Below, one piece after another: positions 8,436-17,152 of a stretch of DNA of 64,000 nt (its first letter is position 1; the number at the start of each line of letters is the position of its first letter). The stretch is from contig NZ_CP015880.1 in NCBI RefSeq assembly GCF_000697965.2, forward strand, positions 2,356,001 through 2,420,000, given 5' to 3'. The stretch comes from Ensifer adhaerens (GTDB lineage Bacteria; Pseudomonadota; Alphaproteobacteria; Rhizobiales; Rhizobiaceae). The notes below the pieces were generated by a model. The model was not told the DNA's origin. It ran no database searches and was given only the letters and a program-made list of their open reading frames with translations. The translations under genes and the position numbers were made by a program.

Positions 8436-9218
8436 ATGACCGGACCTATCCTCACACGCCGCGAAGGCGGTATTCTGGAAGTCACGATCGACCGGCCGAA
8501 GGCGAACGCCATCGACCTGAAAACCAGCCGGGTCATGGGCGAGATCTTCCGCGACTTCCGCGACGACGACAGTCTACGTGTCGCGATCATCACCGGCGCC
8601 GGTGAAAAATTCTTCTGTCCGGGATGGGACCTGAAGGCTGCTGCCGACGGTGACGCGGTCGATGGTGACTACGGCGTCGGCGGCTTCGGCGGCATGCAGG
8701 AACTGCGCGATCTCAACAAGCCGATCATCGCCGCGATCAACGGCATCTGCTGCGGCGGCGGCCTCGAGATCGCGCTTTCGACCGACCTGATCCTTGCCGC
8801 CGAACACGCGACCTTCGCGTTGCCCGAAATCCGCTCCGGCACCGTTGCCGATGCTGCCTCGATCAAGCTGCCGAAGCGCATCCCCTATCACATCGCCATG
8901 GACATGCTTCTGACCGGCCGCTGGCTCGACGTGCAGGAAGCCCACCGCTGGGGCTTCGTCAACGAGATCCTGCCGGCGGGCAAACTGATGGAGCGCGCCT
9001 GGGAGCTCGCCCGCCTGCTCGAAAGCGGCCCGCCGCTGGTCTATGCGGCGATCAAGGAAGTGGTCCGCGCCGCCGAGGGCGAAGCCTTCCAGACGACCAT
9101 GAACAAGATCACCCAGCGGCAGTTCAAGACCGTCGATATTCTCTATTCGAGCGAAGACCAGCTGGAGGGCGCGCGCGCCTTCGCGGAGAAGCGCGACCCC
9201 GTGTGGAAGGGTCGCTGA
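8436..9218 (+). CDS. Enoyl-CoA hydratase family protein, probable crotonobetainyl-CoA hydratase (CaiD-like)
   Basis: This 260-residue crotonase-fold enzyme has the oxyanion-hole segments F-C-P-G-W-D-L-K-A-A-A and C-C-G-G-G-L-E-I-A. The G-W-D-L-K-A-A-A stretch is characteristic of CaiD, the crotonobetainyl-CoA hydratase of E. coli, and F-A-L-P-E-I-R-S-G follows as in that group. It would hydrate crotonobetainyl-CoA to L-carnitinyl-CoA. It is the last enzyme gene of the cluster and is followed by a 385-base gap and then the transporter. The CaiD-like motif makes this substrate assignment better than for a generic crotonase. Confidence 0.86.
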   Translation: MTGPILTRREGGILEVTIDRPKANAIDLKTSRVMGEIFRDFRDDDSLRVAIITGAGEKFFCPGWDLKAAADGDAVDGDYGVGGFGGMQELRDLNKPIIAAINGICCGGGLEIALSTDLILAAEHATFALPEIRSGTVADAASIKLPKRIPYHIAMDMLLTGRWLDVQEAHRWGFVNEILPAGKLMERAWELARLLESGPPLVYAAIKEVVRAAEGEAFQTTMNKITQRQFKTVDILYSSEDQLEGARAFAEKRDPVWKGR

Positions 9219-9603
9219 GACCGAACGAGAATGCGTGCGGTTTCCGCCCGCAACGCGCTTCGAACAGCACCGCCGACCCTTGGCGGCGTAGGCAACAGAG
9301 CCGGATGACCGGCACCGGAACGTGACGAGACGCGCGGGCAACATCGCGCGCCATTAAACACGTGTCCATAAGCCACGCTTATGGAAATAAATTGTAATTT
9401 AGGGCGTTACAACAAGAGTTCCAGCGATTACGCTTATCGATCTGAACGAAGGACGCCCGGCCAGAAGGAAGGAGAGACAAGAACCCGGAAGAAAACAAGC
9501 GGCCCTCCGGCCCAGTCCGAAGCCATCGATACAATGGCTGTACGCAGCAATCTCTACCAACCACAACGAACGGCGAATGCCGACGAGAAAAGGGAACAGG
9601 GGA
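9219..9603. other. 385-base intergenic region before the ABC transporter operon
   Basis: No convincing gene is present. The first part is GC-rich with no clear terminator hairpin followed by T residues. An AT-rich stretch from about 9350 to 9440 carries a 19-base palindrome (listed separately) and a small AAATT-gt-AATTT dyad at 9390-9401. This is where a promoter for the transporter operon is expected. The last 130 bases form a long leader, ending in an A/G-rich ribosome-binding region before ATG 9604. Confidence 0.5.
9366..9384. promoter_or_regulatory. Perfect 19-base palindrome upstream of the transporter operon
   Basis: CCATAAGC and GCTTATGG are perfect 8-base arms around a CAC spacer. 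The site lies in the only AT-rich part of the gap before the transporter. It is a candidate operator; the protein that binds it is unknown, and it does not match the repeat in front of cdhC. Confidence 0.5.
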
Positions 9604-11193
9604 ATGAGCGATTACAAGGATTACCTCACACGACAGGTCATGCTCGGCAAGATGAACCGGCGCGAGTTTTTGGGCCGCGCGGCAGCAGCCGGCATTCTCG
9701 CCTCGACGGCCGGCACTTTGTTTGCCACCAGCGCTGCAGCGCAGGAGCCGAAGCGCGGCGGTCACCTGAAACTCGGTCTCGAAGGCGCTGCCGCCACCGA
9801 CTCGAAGGACCCGGCCAAGGCGCTGTCGCAATTCATGTTCGTCGTCGGCCGCAACTGGGGCGACATGCTCGTCGAAAGCCACCCGACGACCGGCGCGCCG
9901 GTGCCGGCACTCGCCGAATCCTGGGAGCCCTCGACCGACGCGTCGACCTGGACCTTTACCATCCGCAAGGGCGTAAAATTCCACGACGGCAAGGAGCTGA
10001 CGCTCGACGACGTCATCAAGACGCTGCAGCGCCACACCGACGAAAAGTCTGAATCCGGCGCGCTCGGCGTGATGAAGTCGATCAAGGAAATCAAGGCCGA
10101 CGGCGACAAGCTGGTGCTCGTGCTGACCGAAGGCAATGCCGACCTGCCGCTGCTTCTGACCGACTATCACCTCATCATCCAGCCGGGCGGCGGCATCGAC
10201 AAGCCGGACGCAATGATCGGCACCGGCCCCTTCAAGGTGACGAGCTTCGAAGCCGGCGTTCGTGCCACCTTCGAGAAGAATGCCGACGACTGGCGCACCG
10301 ACCGCGGCTATGTGGACTCGGTCGAGCTGATCGCCATGAACGACGCCACGGCCCGCATCGCCGCGCTTTCCTCCGGCCAGGTGCACTACATCAACCGCGT
10401 CGATCCGAAGACGGTCAACCTTCTGAAGAAGGCGCCGACGGTCGAGATCCTGAACACGTCCGGCCGCGGCCATTACGTGTTCATCATGCATTGCAACACC
10501 GCACCCTTCGACAACAACGACCTGCGCATGGCGCTGAAATATTCGATGGACCGCGAGACCATGGTCCAGCGCATCCTCGGCGGCTACGGCAAGGTCGGCA
10601 ACGACTTCCCGATCAACGACACCTACGCCCTCTTCCCCGAAGGCATCGAGCAGCGTGCCTATGATCCGGACAAGGCGGCCTTCCACTACAAGAAATCCGG
10701 CCACAGCGGTCCGGTACTGCTGCGCACCTCCGACGTCGCCTTCCCGGGTGCTGTCGATGCAGCGGTGCTCTACCAGGAAAGCGCCAAGAAGGCGGGCATC
10801 GAGATCGAGGTCAAGCGCGAGCCGGGTGACGGCTACTGGACCAACGTCTGGAACGTGCAGCCCTTCTCCACCTCCTACTGGGGCGGCCGTCCGACCCAGG
10901 ACCAGATGTACTCCACCGCCTATCTTTCGACCGCCGACTGGAACGACACCCGCTTCAAGCGTCCGGATTTCGACAAGATCCTGCTCGAGGCCCGCTCTGA
11001 ACTCGACGAGGCCAAGCGCAAGGACATGTACCGCACCATGGCCATGATGGTGCGTGACGAAGGCGGCCTGATCCTGCCGATGTTCAACGACTTCGTGAAC
11101 GCCTCCACCAAGCAGGTGAAGGGCTACGTGCACGACATCGGCAACGACATGTCGAACGGCTATGTCGCAACCCGGGTATGGCTGGACGCATGA
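9604..11193 (+). CDS. ABC transporter substrate-binding protein, SBP_bac_5 (peptide/opine) family, Tat-exported
   Basis: The 529-residue protein begins after AGGGGA at 9604. A twin-arginine signal is visible (N-R-R-E-F-L-G near residues 18-24, hydrophobic stretch, A-A-A-Q-E cleavage region), so it is exported folded. The mature part is a peptide/nickel/opine-type binding protein. It is followed by two permeases and a double ATPase, overlapping the first permease start. Location behind the carnitine enzymes suggests uptake of carnitine, gamma-butyrobetaine or a related quaternary amine or conjugate, which is inference. A paralogue at 18110 is about three-quarters identical in its C-terminal part. 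Confidence 0.88.
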   Translation: MSDYKDYLTRQVMLGKMNRREFLGRAAAAGILASTAGTLFATSAAAQEPKRGGHLKLGLEGAAATDSKDPAKALSQFMFVVGRNWGDMLVESHPTTGAPVPALAESWEPSTDASTWTFTIRKGVKFHDGKELTLDDVIKTLQRHTDEKSESGALGVMKSIKEIKADGDKLVLVLTEGNADLPLLLTDYHLIIQPGGGIDKPDAMIGTGPFKVTSFEAGVRATFEKNADDWRTDRGYVDSVELIAMNDATARIAALSSGQVHYINRVDPKTVNLLKKAPTVEILNTSGRGHYVFIMHCNTAPFDNNDLRMALKYSMDRETMVQRILGGYGKVGNDFPINDTYALFPEGIEQRAYDPDKAAFHYKKSGHSGPVLLRTSDVAFPGAVDAAVLYQESAKKAGIEIEVKREPGDGYWTNVWNVQPFSTSYWGGRPTQDQMYSTAYLSTADWNDTRFKRPDFDKILLEARSELDEAKRKDMYRTMAMMVRDEGGLILPMFNDFVNASTKQVKGYVHDIGNDMSNGYVATRVWLDA

Positions 11194-12314
11194 TGATGGA
11201 AAGCGGACCGCTCACTGGTCCGGTTCCGACGGATGGAACCGCGGGTGCAACACACCCGCGGTCTGCCGAACTTTCCGGAGTACCAGCAAAACCCAACCCT
11301 GCCACCAATCCCTCGAACGGTGAAATCGGCGGCACCTTCTGGCGGCGCTTCACCTTCCGCCGCCCGCTCGCGGCGCTGATCCTGCAGCGCCTCGGCTTGA
11401 GCGCCGGCCTTCTCTTCGCCGTATCGCTGATGATCTTCGGCGGCATCGAGGCGCTTCCCGGCGACTTCGCCACCACCTATCTCGGCCAGTCGGCAACGCC
11501 GCAGGCGGTCGAAAACATCCGCAAGGATCTCGGCCTCGACCGGCCCTGGACCGAACGCTACGTCTCCTGGCTCGGCGGCGCTGTCCAAGGCGATTTCGGC
11601 ACCTCCTGGGCGAGCAAGAATTCGGTCGGCGAGCAGATTTCCAAGCGCCTCGGCAACTCGCTGTTCCTTGCCTTCTTCGCAGCCCTCGTCTCCGTACCGC
11701 TCGCCGTCGGCCTCGGTATGCTGGCGGTGCAGTTCCGCAACCGGCTGCCCGACAAGATCATCAACGTCGTCTCGCTCGCGGCGATCTCGCTGCCCGAGTT
11801 CTTCGTCGGCTATCTCCTGATCATGTTCTTCGCCGTCAAATACGGCGTCGCGACCTTCCCCGCGACCGTCTATGACAGCATGAGCTTCACCGAACGTCTC
11901 TCGGCGATCGCGCTTCCCGTCGCGACCCTCGTTCTCGTCGTTCTCGCCCACATGATGCGCATGACCCGCGCGGCGATCCTCAACGTCATGTCGTCGGCCT
12001 ATGTCGAGACGGCGGAACTGAAGGGCCTCGGCATGTTCCGCATCATCGCGCGTCACGCCGCCCCCAATGCGGTGGCGCCGGTCATCAACGTCATTGCGCT
12101 CAACCTGGCCTATCTCGTGGTCGGCGTCGTCGTGGTCGAAGTGGTCTTCGTCTATCCGGGCATGGGCCAATATATGGTGGATGCGGTGACCGTGCGCGAC
12201 ATGCCGGTCGTTCAGGCCTGCGGTCTGATCTTTGCCGCCTTCTACATCTTCCTGAACATGGCGGCCGACATTCTCGCGATCATCGCCAACCCGAGACTGA
12301 GGCATCCGCGATGA
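11190..12314 (+). CDS. ABC transporter permease, DppB type
   Basis: This inner-membrane subunit of the peptide-type importer has the usual single N-terminal helix followed by a block of five helices and the EAA-type loop (A-Y-V-E-T-A-E-L-K-G-L-G). I chose ATG 11190 because it overlaps the binding-protein stop as ATGA, a typical coupled junction; ATG 11178, 11193 and 11196 are also in frame. With this start it has 374 residues, slightly long because of a polar leader of about 45 residues rich in Pro, Gly and Thr before the first helix. That leader is unusual for the family, and the true start could be further in. Confidence 0.85.
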   Translation: MMMESGPLTGPVPTDGTAGATHPRSAELSGVPAKPNPATNPSNGEIGGTFWRRFTFRRPLAALILQRLGLSAGLLFAVSLMIFGGIEALPGDFATTYLGQSATPQAVENIRKDLGLDRPWTERYVSWLGGAVQGDFGTSWASKNSVGEQISKRLGNSLFLAFFAALVSVPLAVGLGMLAVQFRNRLPDKIINVVSLAAISLPEFFVGYLLIMFFAVKYGVATFPATVYDSMSFTERLSAIALPVATLVLVVLAHMMRMTRAAILNVMSSAYVETAELKGLGMFRIIARHAAPNAVAPVINVIALNLAYLVVGVVVVEVVFVYPGMGQYMVDAVTVRDMPVVQACGLIFAAFYIFLNMAADILAIIANPRLRHPR

Positions 12315-13138
12315 ACCTGAGATCCATCCCCTTCAGCGCCTGGATCGGCATCGCCGGCATCGCGATTGCGATCTTCTGCGCCCTCTTTGCGCCTGTCATC
12401 GCCCCCTTCGGCGAACGCGACGTGGTCGGCGACGTCTGGCTTCCGGCCGGCGGCGACTTCCTGCTCGGCACCGACAATCTCGGCCGCGACCTGCTGTCGC
12501 GTCTGATCTATGGCGCCCGCACCACCATCTTCGTGGCATTTGCGGCAACCGTGCTTTCCTTCTCGCTCGGCATGATCCTGAGCTTCACCGCCGCTGTTGT
12601 CGGTGGTTTCACGGACCAGCTGTTTTCCCGCTTCAACGACCTGATGATGGCGATTCCGACGCTCATTTTCGCCCTCGTCGTTCTCGCCGTCCTGCCGCAG
12701 CATCTGTGGATCCTGATCCTGGTGATGGCGGTGCTCGACAGTACCCGCGTCTTCCGCATCGGCCGCGCCGTGGCGCTCGATGTCGCGGTCATGGAGTTCG
12801 TCGAGGCGGCAAGGCTGCGTGGAGAAGGTTCGCTCTGGATCATCTTCCGCGAGATCCTGCCGAACACACTGTCGCCGCTCTTGGCAGAATTCGGCCTGCG
12901 CTTCGCCTTCTCGATCCTGTTCCTCTCCACCCTCTCCTTCCTCGGCCTCGGCATCCAGCCGCCGGCAGCCGACTGGGGCGGCATGGTCAAGGACAACAAG
13001 GACGGCATCATCTTCGGCATTTCGGCAGCGCTCATACCCGGTGCTGCGATCGCGACGCTCGCGATCTGCGTCAACCTCGTGGTCGACTGGCTGATGAAGA
13101 GAACCTCGAGCCTCAAGGGAGGACGCGGCGATGCCTGA
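12311..13138 (+). CDS. ABC transporter permease, DppC type
   Basis: This 275-residue second permease of the importer has the DppC signature L-L-G-T-D-N-L-G-R-D-L-L-S-R-L near residues 52-66, and the EAA loop F-V-E-A-A-R-L-R-G-E-G. The start overlaps the preceding stop by 4 bases (ATGA) and its end overlaps the ATPase start by 8 bases, so the four transporter genes are translationally coupled. It should form the channel together with the preceding protein. Confidence 0.9.
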   Translation: MNLRSIPFSAWIGIAGIAIAIFCALFAPVIAPFGERDVVGDVWLPAGGDFLLGTDNLGRDLLSRLIYGARTTIFVAFAATVLSFSLGMILSFTAAVVGGFTDQLFSRFNDLMMAIPTLIFALVVLAVLPQHLWILILVMAVLDSTRVFRIGRAVALDVAVMEFVEAARLRGEGSLWIIFREILPNTLSPLLAEFGLRFAFSILFLSTLSFLGLGIQPPAADWGGMVKDNKDGIIFGISAALIPGAAIATLAICVNLVVDWLMKRTSSLKGGRGDA

Positions 13139-14762
13139 GATGCTCTCCGTCAAGAACTTGAAGATCGAAGCGACCAGCTACCCGCCGGGCGAACCGCCGA
13201 AGGTCGTCACCCTCGTCGAGGGCGTCTCCTTCGACGTTCAGAAGGGCAAGGTGCTCGGCCTAATCGGCGAGTCCGGCGCCGGCAAGTCGACCATCGGCCT
13301 TTCGGCGCTCGCCTATGGCCGCGGCGGCGTGCGCATTACCGGCGGTCAGGTCCTGCTCGACGGCAAGGACATTCTGACGCTCGACAAGAACGGCATCCGC
13401 TCGATCCGCGGCGCCCGCGTCTGCTACGTCGCGCAATCGGCAGCGGCCGCCTTCAATCCGGCGCATCGGCTCGGCGACCAGGTGATCGAGGCGTCGCTCC
13501 GCCACGGCATCATGAGCCGCGAGGAGGCTAAGAAGCGGGCGCTCTATCTCTTCCGCGTGCTGGGCCTGCCCAATCCGGAAACCTTTGGCGAGCGCTATCC
13601 GCACCAGGTCTCCGGCGGCCAGCTGCAGCGCGCCATGACCGCCATGGCGCTCTGCCCCAACCCGGAGCTGATCGTCTTCGACGAGCCGACGACCGCGCTC
13701 GACGTCACCACCCAGATCGACGTGCTCGCCGCGATCAAGCATGCGATCGAAGAGACGCACACGGCAGCCCTCTACATCACCCACGACCTCGCCGTCGTCG
13801 CCCAGATCTCCGACGACATCATGGTGCTGCGCCATGGCAAGACGGTGGAATACGGCTCGACGAAGCAGATCATCGAAGAGCCGCGCGAGGAATACACCCG
13901 GGCACTCGTCAGCGTCCGCCAGACGAAACGCGAGGAAGCCGCCGACCAGACCGGGACGCAGTTGAAGATCGAGCATATCAGCGCCGGCTATGCCAACGGC
14001 TTCAAGGTGCTGCATGATGTCTCGATGCATCTGCCGAAAGGCCAGACACTGGCGATCGTCGGCGAAAGCGGCTCGGGCAAGTCCACCCTTGCCCGCGTCA
14101 TCACCGGGCTTTTGCCGCCGACCGAGGGGCGCATCACCTTCGAGGGCAAGGAGCTGCCGCGGGCGCTGAAAGGCCGCAGCAACGACGAGCTCCGCCGCAT
14201 CCAGATGATCTACCAGATGGCCGATACGGCGATGAACCCGCGCCAGACGGTGCGAGACATCGTCGGTCGACCGCTCTCCTTCTACTTCGGCATGCACGGC
14301 CAGAAGAAGACGGAGCGGGTCAAGGAACTGCTCGACCAGATCGAAATGGGAACGCGTTTCCTCGATCGTTATCCGGCCGAACTTTCGGGCGGCCAGAAGC
14401 AGCGCGTGGCGATCGCAAGGGCGCTCGCCGCCAAGCCGGAGCTGATCCTCTGCGACGAGCCCACCTCGGCACTCGATCCGCTTGTGGCCGAAGGCATCCT
14501 GAATCTGCTTCTGAAGCTTCAGGAGGAAACCGCTGTTTCCTATGTATTTATCACCCACGACATCGCCATCGTGCGGGCGATCGCCGACAGCGTCGCGGTC
14601 ATGCATCGCGGCCGCCTCGTGCGCTTCGGGCCGAAGTCGAAGGTGCTGTCGCCGCCCTTCGACGACTACACGGACCTGCTGTTGAAGTCGGTTCCGGAGA
14701 TGGAAATCGGCTGGCTGGAGCGGGTGCTGAAGACACGCCGCATGGAAAGCGCCGGCAACTGA
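13131..14762 (+). CDS. ABC transporter ATPase with two nucleotide-binding domains (DppD-DppF fusion)
   Basis: This 543-residue protein carries two complete ATPase domains. The first has Walker A G-E-S-G-A-G-K-S-T, signature V-S-G-G-Q-L-Q-R and Walker B L-I-V-F-D-E-P. The second, from about residue 280, has Walker A G-E-S-G-S-G-K-S-T, signature L-S-G-G-Q-K-Q-R and L-I-L-C-D-E-P. It powers the importer encoded just upstream and is the last gene of the operon, followed after 5 bases by a strong hairpin. Fusion of both ATPases is common in rhizobial peptide-type systems. Confidence 0.92.
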   Translation: MPEMLSVKNLKIEATSYPPGEPPKVVTLVEGVSFDVQKGKVLGLIGESGAGKSTIGLSALAYGRGGVRITGGQVLLDGKDILTLDKNGIRSIRGARVCYVAQSAAAAFNPAHRLGDQVIEASLRHGIMSREEAKKRALYLFRVLGLPNPETFGERYPHQVSGGQLQRAMTAMALCPNPELIVFDEPTTALDVTTQIDVLAAIKHAIEETHTAALYITHDLAVVAQISDDIMVLRHGKTVEYGSTKQIIEEPREEYTRALVSVRQTKREEAADQTGTQLKIEHISAGYANGFKVLHDVSMHLPKGQTLAIVGESGSGKSTLARVITGLLPPTEGRITFEGKELPRALKGRSNDELRRIQMIYQMADTAMNPRQTVRDIVGRPLSFYFGMHGQKKTERVKELLDQIEMGTRFLDRYPAELSGGQKQRVAIARALAAKPELILCDEPTSALDPLVAEGILNLLLKLQEETAVSYVFITHDIAIVRAIADSVAVMHRGRLVRFGPKSKVLSPPFDDYTDLLLKSVPEMEIGWLERVLKTRRMESAGN

Positions 14763-14767
14763 AAAAC

Positions 14768-14799
14768 GAGACGGCGGCACGATCGCGTGCCGCCGTCTC
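14768..14799. terminator. Bidirectional intrinsic terminator between convergent genes
   Basis: A perfect 14-base stem (GAGACGGCGGCACG and its complement) has a 4-base ATCG loop. On the minus strand it is followed by five T residues, so it best terminates the DUF1127 gene. It lies 5 bases after the ATPase stop and probably also stops the transporter operon. Confidence 0.8.
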
Positions 14800-14818
14800 A
14801 TGCCTTCGTCAGGCAAGC

Positions 14819-15073
14819 TCAGCGTTGCCAGAAGGCCTTGCTCGTCTCTGCGCGAACCTCAGCCCTCGTCATCCCGATATCCTTGAGCCGCTCCGGATAT
14901 TGATCGGCCATAAGCTGAAGTTGCTCGCGGACGCGAACGCGGTCCTCCCAGACGACAAGGATCCGGAAGGGATCGTGGCGGCCGAGGCTGTCGGCCAGAT
15001 GCTTGGCCGGCTGGTTGAGATCAAGCCGGACGGCATGATAGAAATCGGACATTCCCGAAAGCAGGCTGCTCAT
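14819..15073 (-). CDS. Small DUF1127 domain protein
   Basis: The 84-residue product ends with an arginine-rich DUF1127-like segment (P-E-R-L-K-D-I-G-M-T-R-A-E-V). I chose the start at 15073 because it follows a strong AGAGGTGGG ribosome-binding site; longer in-frame starts at 15115 and 15235 lack this. Proteins of this type in rhizobia include small RNA-binding or phosphate/stress-related factors, but no function can be assigned here. It is divergent from the LuxR-TPR regulator at 15296. Confidence 0.7.
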   Translation of the reverse strand: MSSLLSGMSDFYHAVRLDLNQPAKHLADSLGRHDPFRILVVWEDRVRVREQLQLMADQYPERLKDIGMTRAEVRAETSKAFWQR

Positions 15074-15295
15074 CGCCGTTCCCACCTCTTCCTGCCCCTC
15101 AGGGCGTTGAAACATTGTCGGAACTTTAGGCCCGTGGAACGCGTCCCACATCGCGCAGCTGCTGTGTTTTCCTCTCCTGCATTTGTAGTATTTTGCCTGC
15201 AGCACCGCGCGCCCCGTTGGACGCGCAAGAGGCACTGTGGCACCTTGCCTTATGTCGCCATTGAAAACGGCCCGGTCAGATGGCAGGAAGCAGCC

Positions 15296-16747
15296 ATGAA
15301 CCGTATCCCGACACCACAGGTCGCCACCGAAGCCTTGTCAGACCGCGAGCGCGCCGTGGCCGAGCGTTTTGCCGCCGGCCTGACCTATCGCGAAATCGGC
15401 GGGGCGCTGTTTATCGCGCCGTCGACGGTGCGCACGCATCTGGCGACGATCTACGGCAAGCTCGGCGTTCGCAACAAGATCGAGCTTGCCGCCTCGGTCG
15501 CGCAGATGGTGGCCGGCAGGACGGCGACCGAGGCGGTCGCGCCGTTGCGCGACGCCGAGCCCGCCTCGCCGACGCTCGCCGTCTTTCCCATTGAAAGCCT
15601 CAATCCGGAGGAGCGCTGGCGCCGTTTCGCCGACGGGCTGTCATCCGACATCTGCGTCGATCTCGCGCGCTTCGCCGATCTGCCCGTGATCGCCTTCCAC
15701 ACAATGAAGCTGCTCGGCAACCGGCCGGAAAGCTTCGAAGACCACGTCCAGGCGGTCGGCGCCACCTATGCCATCACCGGGCAGCTGCGCGCGGACGACC
15801 GGCGGGTCCGCCTGACGATCCAGCTTTCCGATACCCGCACCGGCATGACGCTCTGGAGCGAGCGCTACGAGCGCACGATGGAGGACGTGCTGACGCTGCA
15901 GGACAGCCTCACCGAAAGCGTCATCAACGTGCTCGCCGGCTGCTTCGGCACGCTGGCCGCCATCGGCCGCAAGGCGAGCCGGCAAAAGCCGCCGGGCAGC
16001 CTGCAAGCCTATGACTACTTCCTGCTGGGCGTCGAACAGCACAATCGCTTCAGCCCCGATGGCAACGCCGCCGCCATGCAATTGCTGACGCGCTCGATCG
16101 AGCTCGATCCGGGGCGGGCGCGCGCCTGGACCGAACTTGCCTATGCCCATTCCATCCAGGCGGCGAACGGCTTCGGCGACGACCTCGAAAGCGCAAGAAA
16201 GAACTGGCGCAGCGCCGCCGAGGAGGCGCTGCGGCTCGATCCGACGGATCCGGCCGGCCATACCTGTATCGGCGATTTCAAAGCCTGCATCGGTGATCTG
16301 GCGGGTGCCGCCGAGGCCCACGCCCGGGCGCTCGAATATGGCAGGAACAACGCCGATACGCTGGCGCTGCTCGCGGGAGCCAAGGCCCTGATCGTCGGCG
16401 ATCCCGCCGACGGGATTCCCTTCATCGAGCGCGCCCTCTCGCTCAACCCGCTCGGCCCTCCCTGGTACCACGGCATGTTCGCGCGCGTTCTCTTCGTCGT
16501 CGGGCGCTATCGCGCGTGCTTGTCCGCGCTTGAAAAGAGTTCGCAGGAATCGCCGAACACACTGATGTTCCAGGCGATGGCACACGCGTACCTTGGCGAG
16601 ATGGAGGAAGCGGCAGAGGTCGTATCGCGGCTGCAAACCCAGTTCCCGTCGTTCACGGTCGAGGGCTTCATTGCCGGCTATCCCATCTCCAATCCGCCGG
16701 CGCTTTCGGCCGTTCGGGAGGGTGCCCGGTTGGCCAGGCTCGTCTGA
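15296..16747 (+). CDS. LuxR-type HTH protein with TolB-like and TPR domains
   Basis: This 483-residue protein starts at 15296 after AGGAAG. Residues 14-70 form a GerE/LuxR HTH (L-S-D-R-E-R-A-V-A-E-R-F then V-R-T-H-L-A-T-I-Y-G-K-L-G-V-R-N-K). The middle (about 90-210) looks like the TolB-like domain seen in CadC-like and adenylate-cyclase-associated regulators (L-A-V-F-P-I-E-S-L-N, then F-A-D-G-L). The C-terminal half consists of TPR-like repeats. There is no membrane segment or cyclase domain. It is probably a cytoplasmic regulator that binds partner proteins through the TPRs; the regulon is unknown. Confidence 0.8.
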   Translation: MNRIPTPQVATEALSDRERAVAERFAAGLTYREIGGALFIAPSTVRTHLATIYGKLGVRNKIELAASVAQMVAGRTATEAVAPLRDAEPASPTLAVFPIESLNPEERWRRFADGLSSDICVDLARFADLPVIAFHTMKLLGNRPESFEDHVQAVGATYAITGQLRADDRRVRLTIQLSDTRTGMTLWSERYERTMEDVLTLQDSLTESVINVLAGCFGTLAAIGRKASRQKPPGSLQAYDYFLLGVEQHNRFSPDGNAAAMQLLTRSIELDPGRARAWTELAYAHSIQAANGFGDDLESARKNWRSAAEEALRLDPTDPAGHTCIGDFKACIGDLAGAAEAHARALEYGRNNADTLALLAGAKALIVGDPADGIPFIERALSLNPLGPPWYHGMFARVLFVVGRYRACLSALEKSSQESPNTLMFQAMAHAYLGEMEEAAEVVSRLQTQFPSFTVEGFIAGYPISNPPALSAVREGARLARLV

Positions 16748-16756
16748 CGATAGCTG

Positions 16757-17098
16757 TCACTTCTGCCGGCAATCGACGTCGCCCACCCTCTGCGCCGCCT
16801 CGCCTTCGAAGGTCACCGTCGCCTCGCCCTTGGCCGAGCAGTCGCCCTTTTCGCCGCTGCCGGCGCGGAAGTGCACCACCGGCTGGCCTTCGACCATGAT
16901 GCTCGGCACCACCTCGTAGAGTTCCGGCGGGCAATTGGCGACATCGGAAAGCCTGAGCGCCGGCTGCCCGCCGATCATCACGCTGGACGCACCCGAAAGC
17001 GCACAGGACGGGATCAGCGCCCGTGCCTCCTCGGCCTTTGCCGGTGACATCGGCAATGCGAAGCAAAGGCAGGCGATAGCGGCCAAAGCAGATTTCAT
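16757..17098 (-). CDS. Small exported PAAR-like protein
   Basis: A 113-residue protein with a classical Sec signal peptide (residues 1-22, ending S-P-A-K-A). The mature part contains G-Q-P-A-L-R-L-S-D-V-A-N-C-P and G-Q-P-V-V-H-F-R, glycine/valine-rich turns with Cys residues that resemble the repeats of PAAR or DUF4150 spike-tip proteins. PAAR proteins of type VI secretion systems normally lack a signal peptide, and no T6SS gene is near. The start has a strong GAGGAGGGG site. It lies 54 bases downstream of the XRE regulator on the same strand. Function unknown. Confidence 0.65.
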   Translation of the reverse strand: MKSALAAIACLCFALPMSPAKAEEARALIPSCALSGASSVMIGGQPALRLSDVANCPPELYEVVPSIMVEGQPVVHFRAGSGEKGDCSAKGEATVTFEGEAAQRVGDVDCRQK

Positions 17099-17152
17099 GA
17101 TCCCCTCCTCGATCGGTGCGTTCGGCGAAACCTACCACATGGCGACGCCGCC

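Noticed and set aside
9379..11133. 584-codon minus-strand open frame opposite the first binding protein
   Set aside because: It is a GC-rich shadow of a convincing gene; no domain is recognisable, and the same shadow occurs opposite the paralogue.
16757..17098. Type VI secretion effector or spike protein
   Set aside because: A Sec signal peptide is present and no T6SS genes are in the window; only the PAAR-like repeat similarity supports it.
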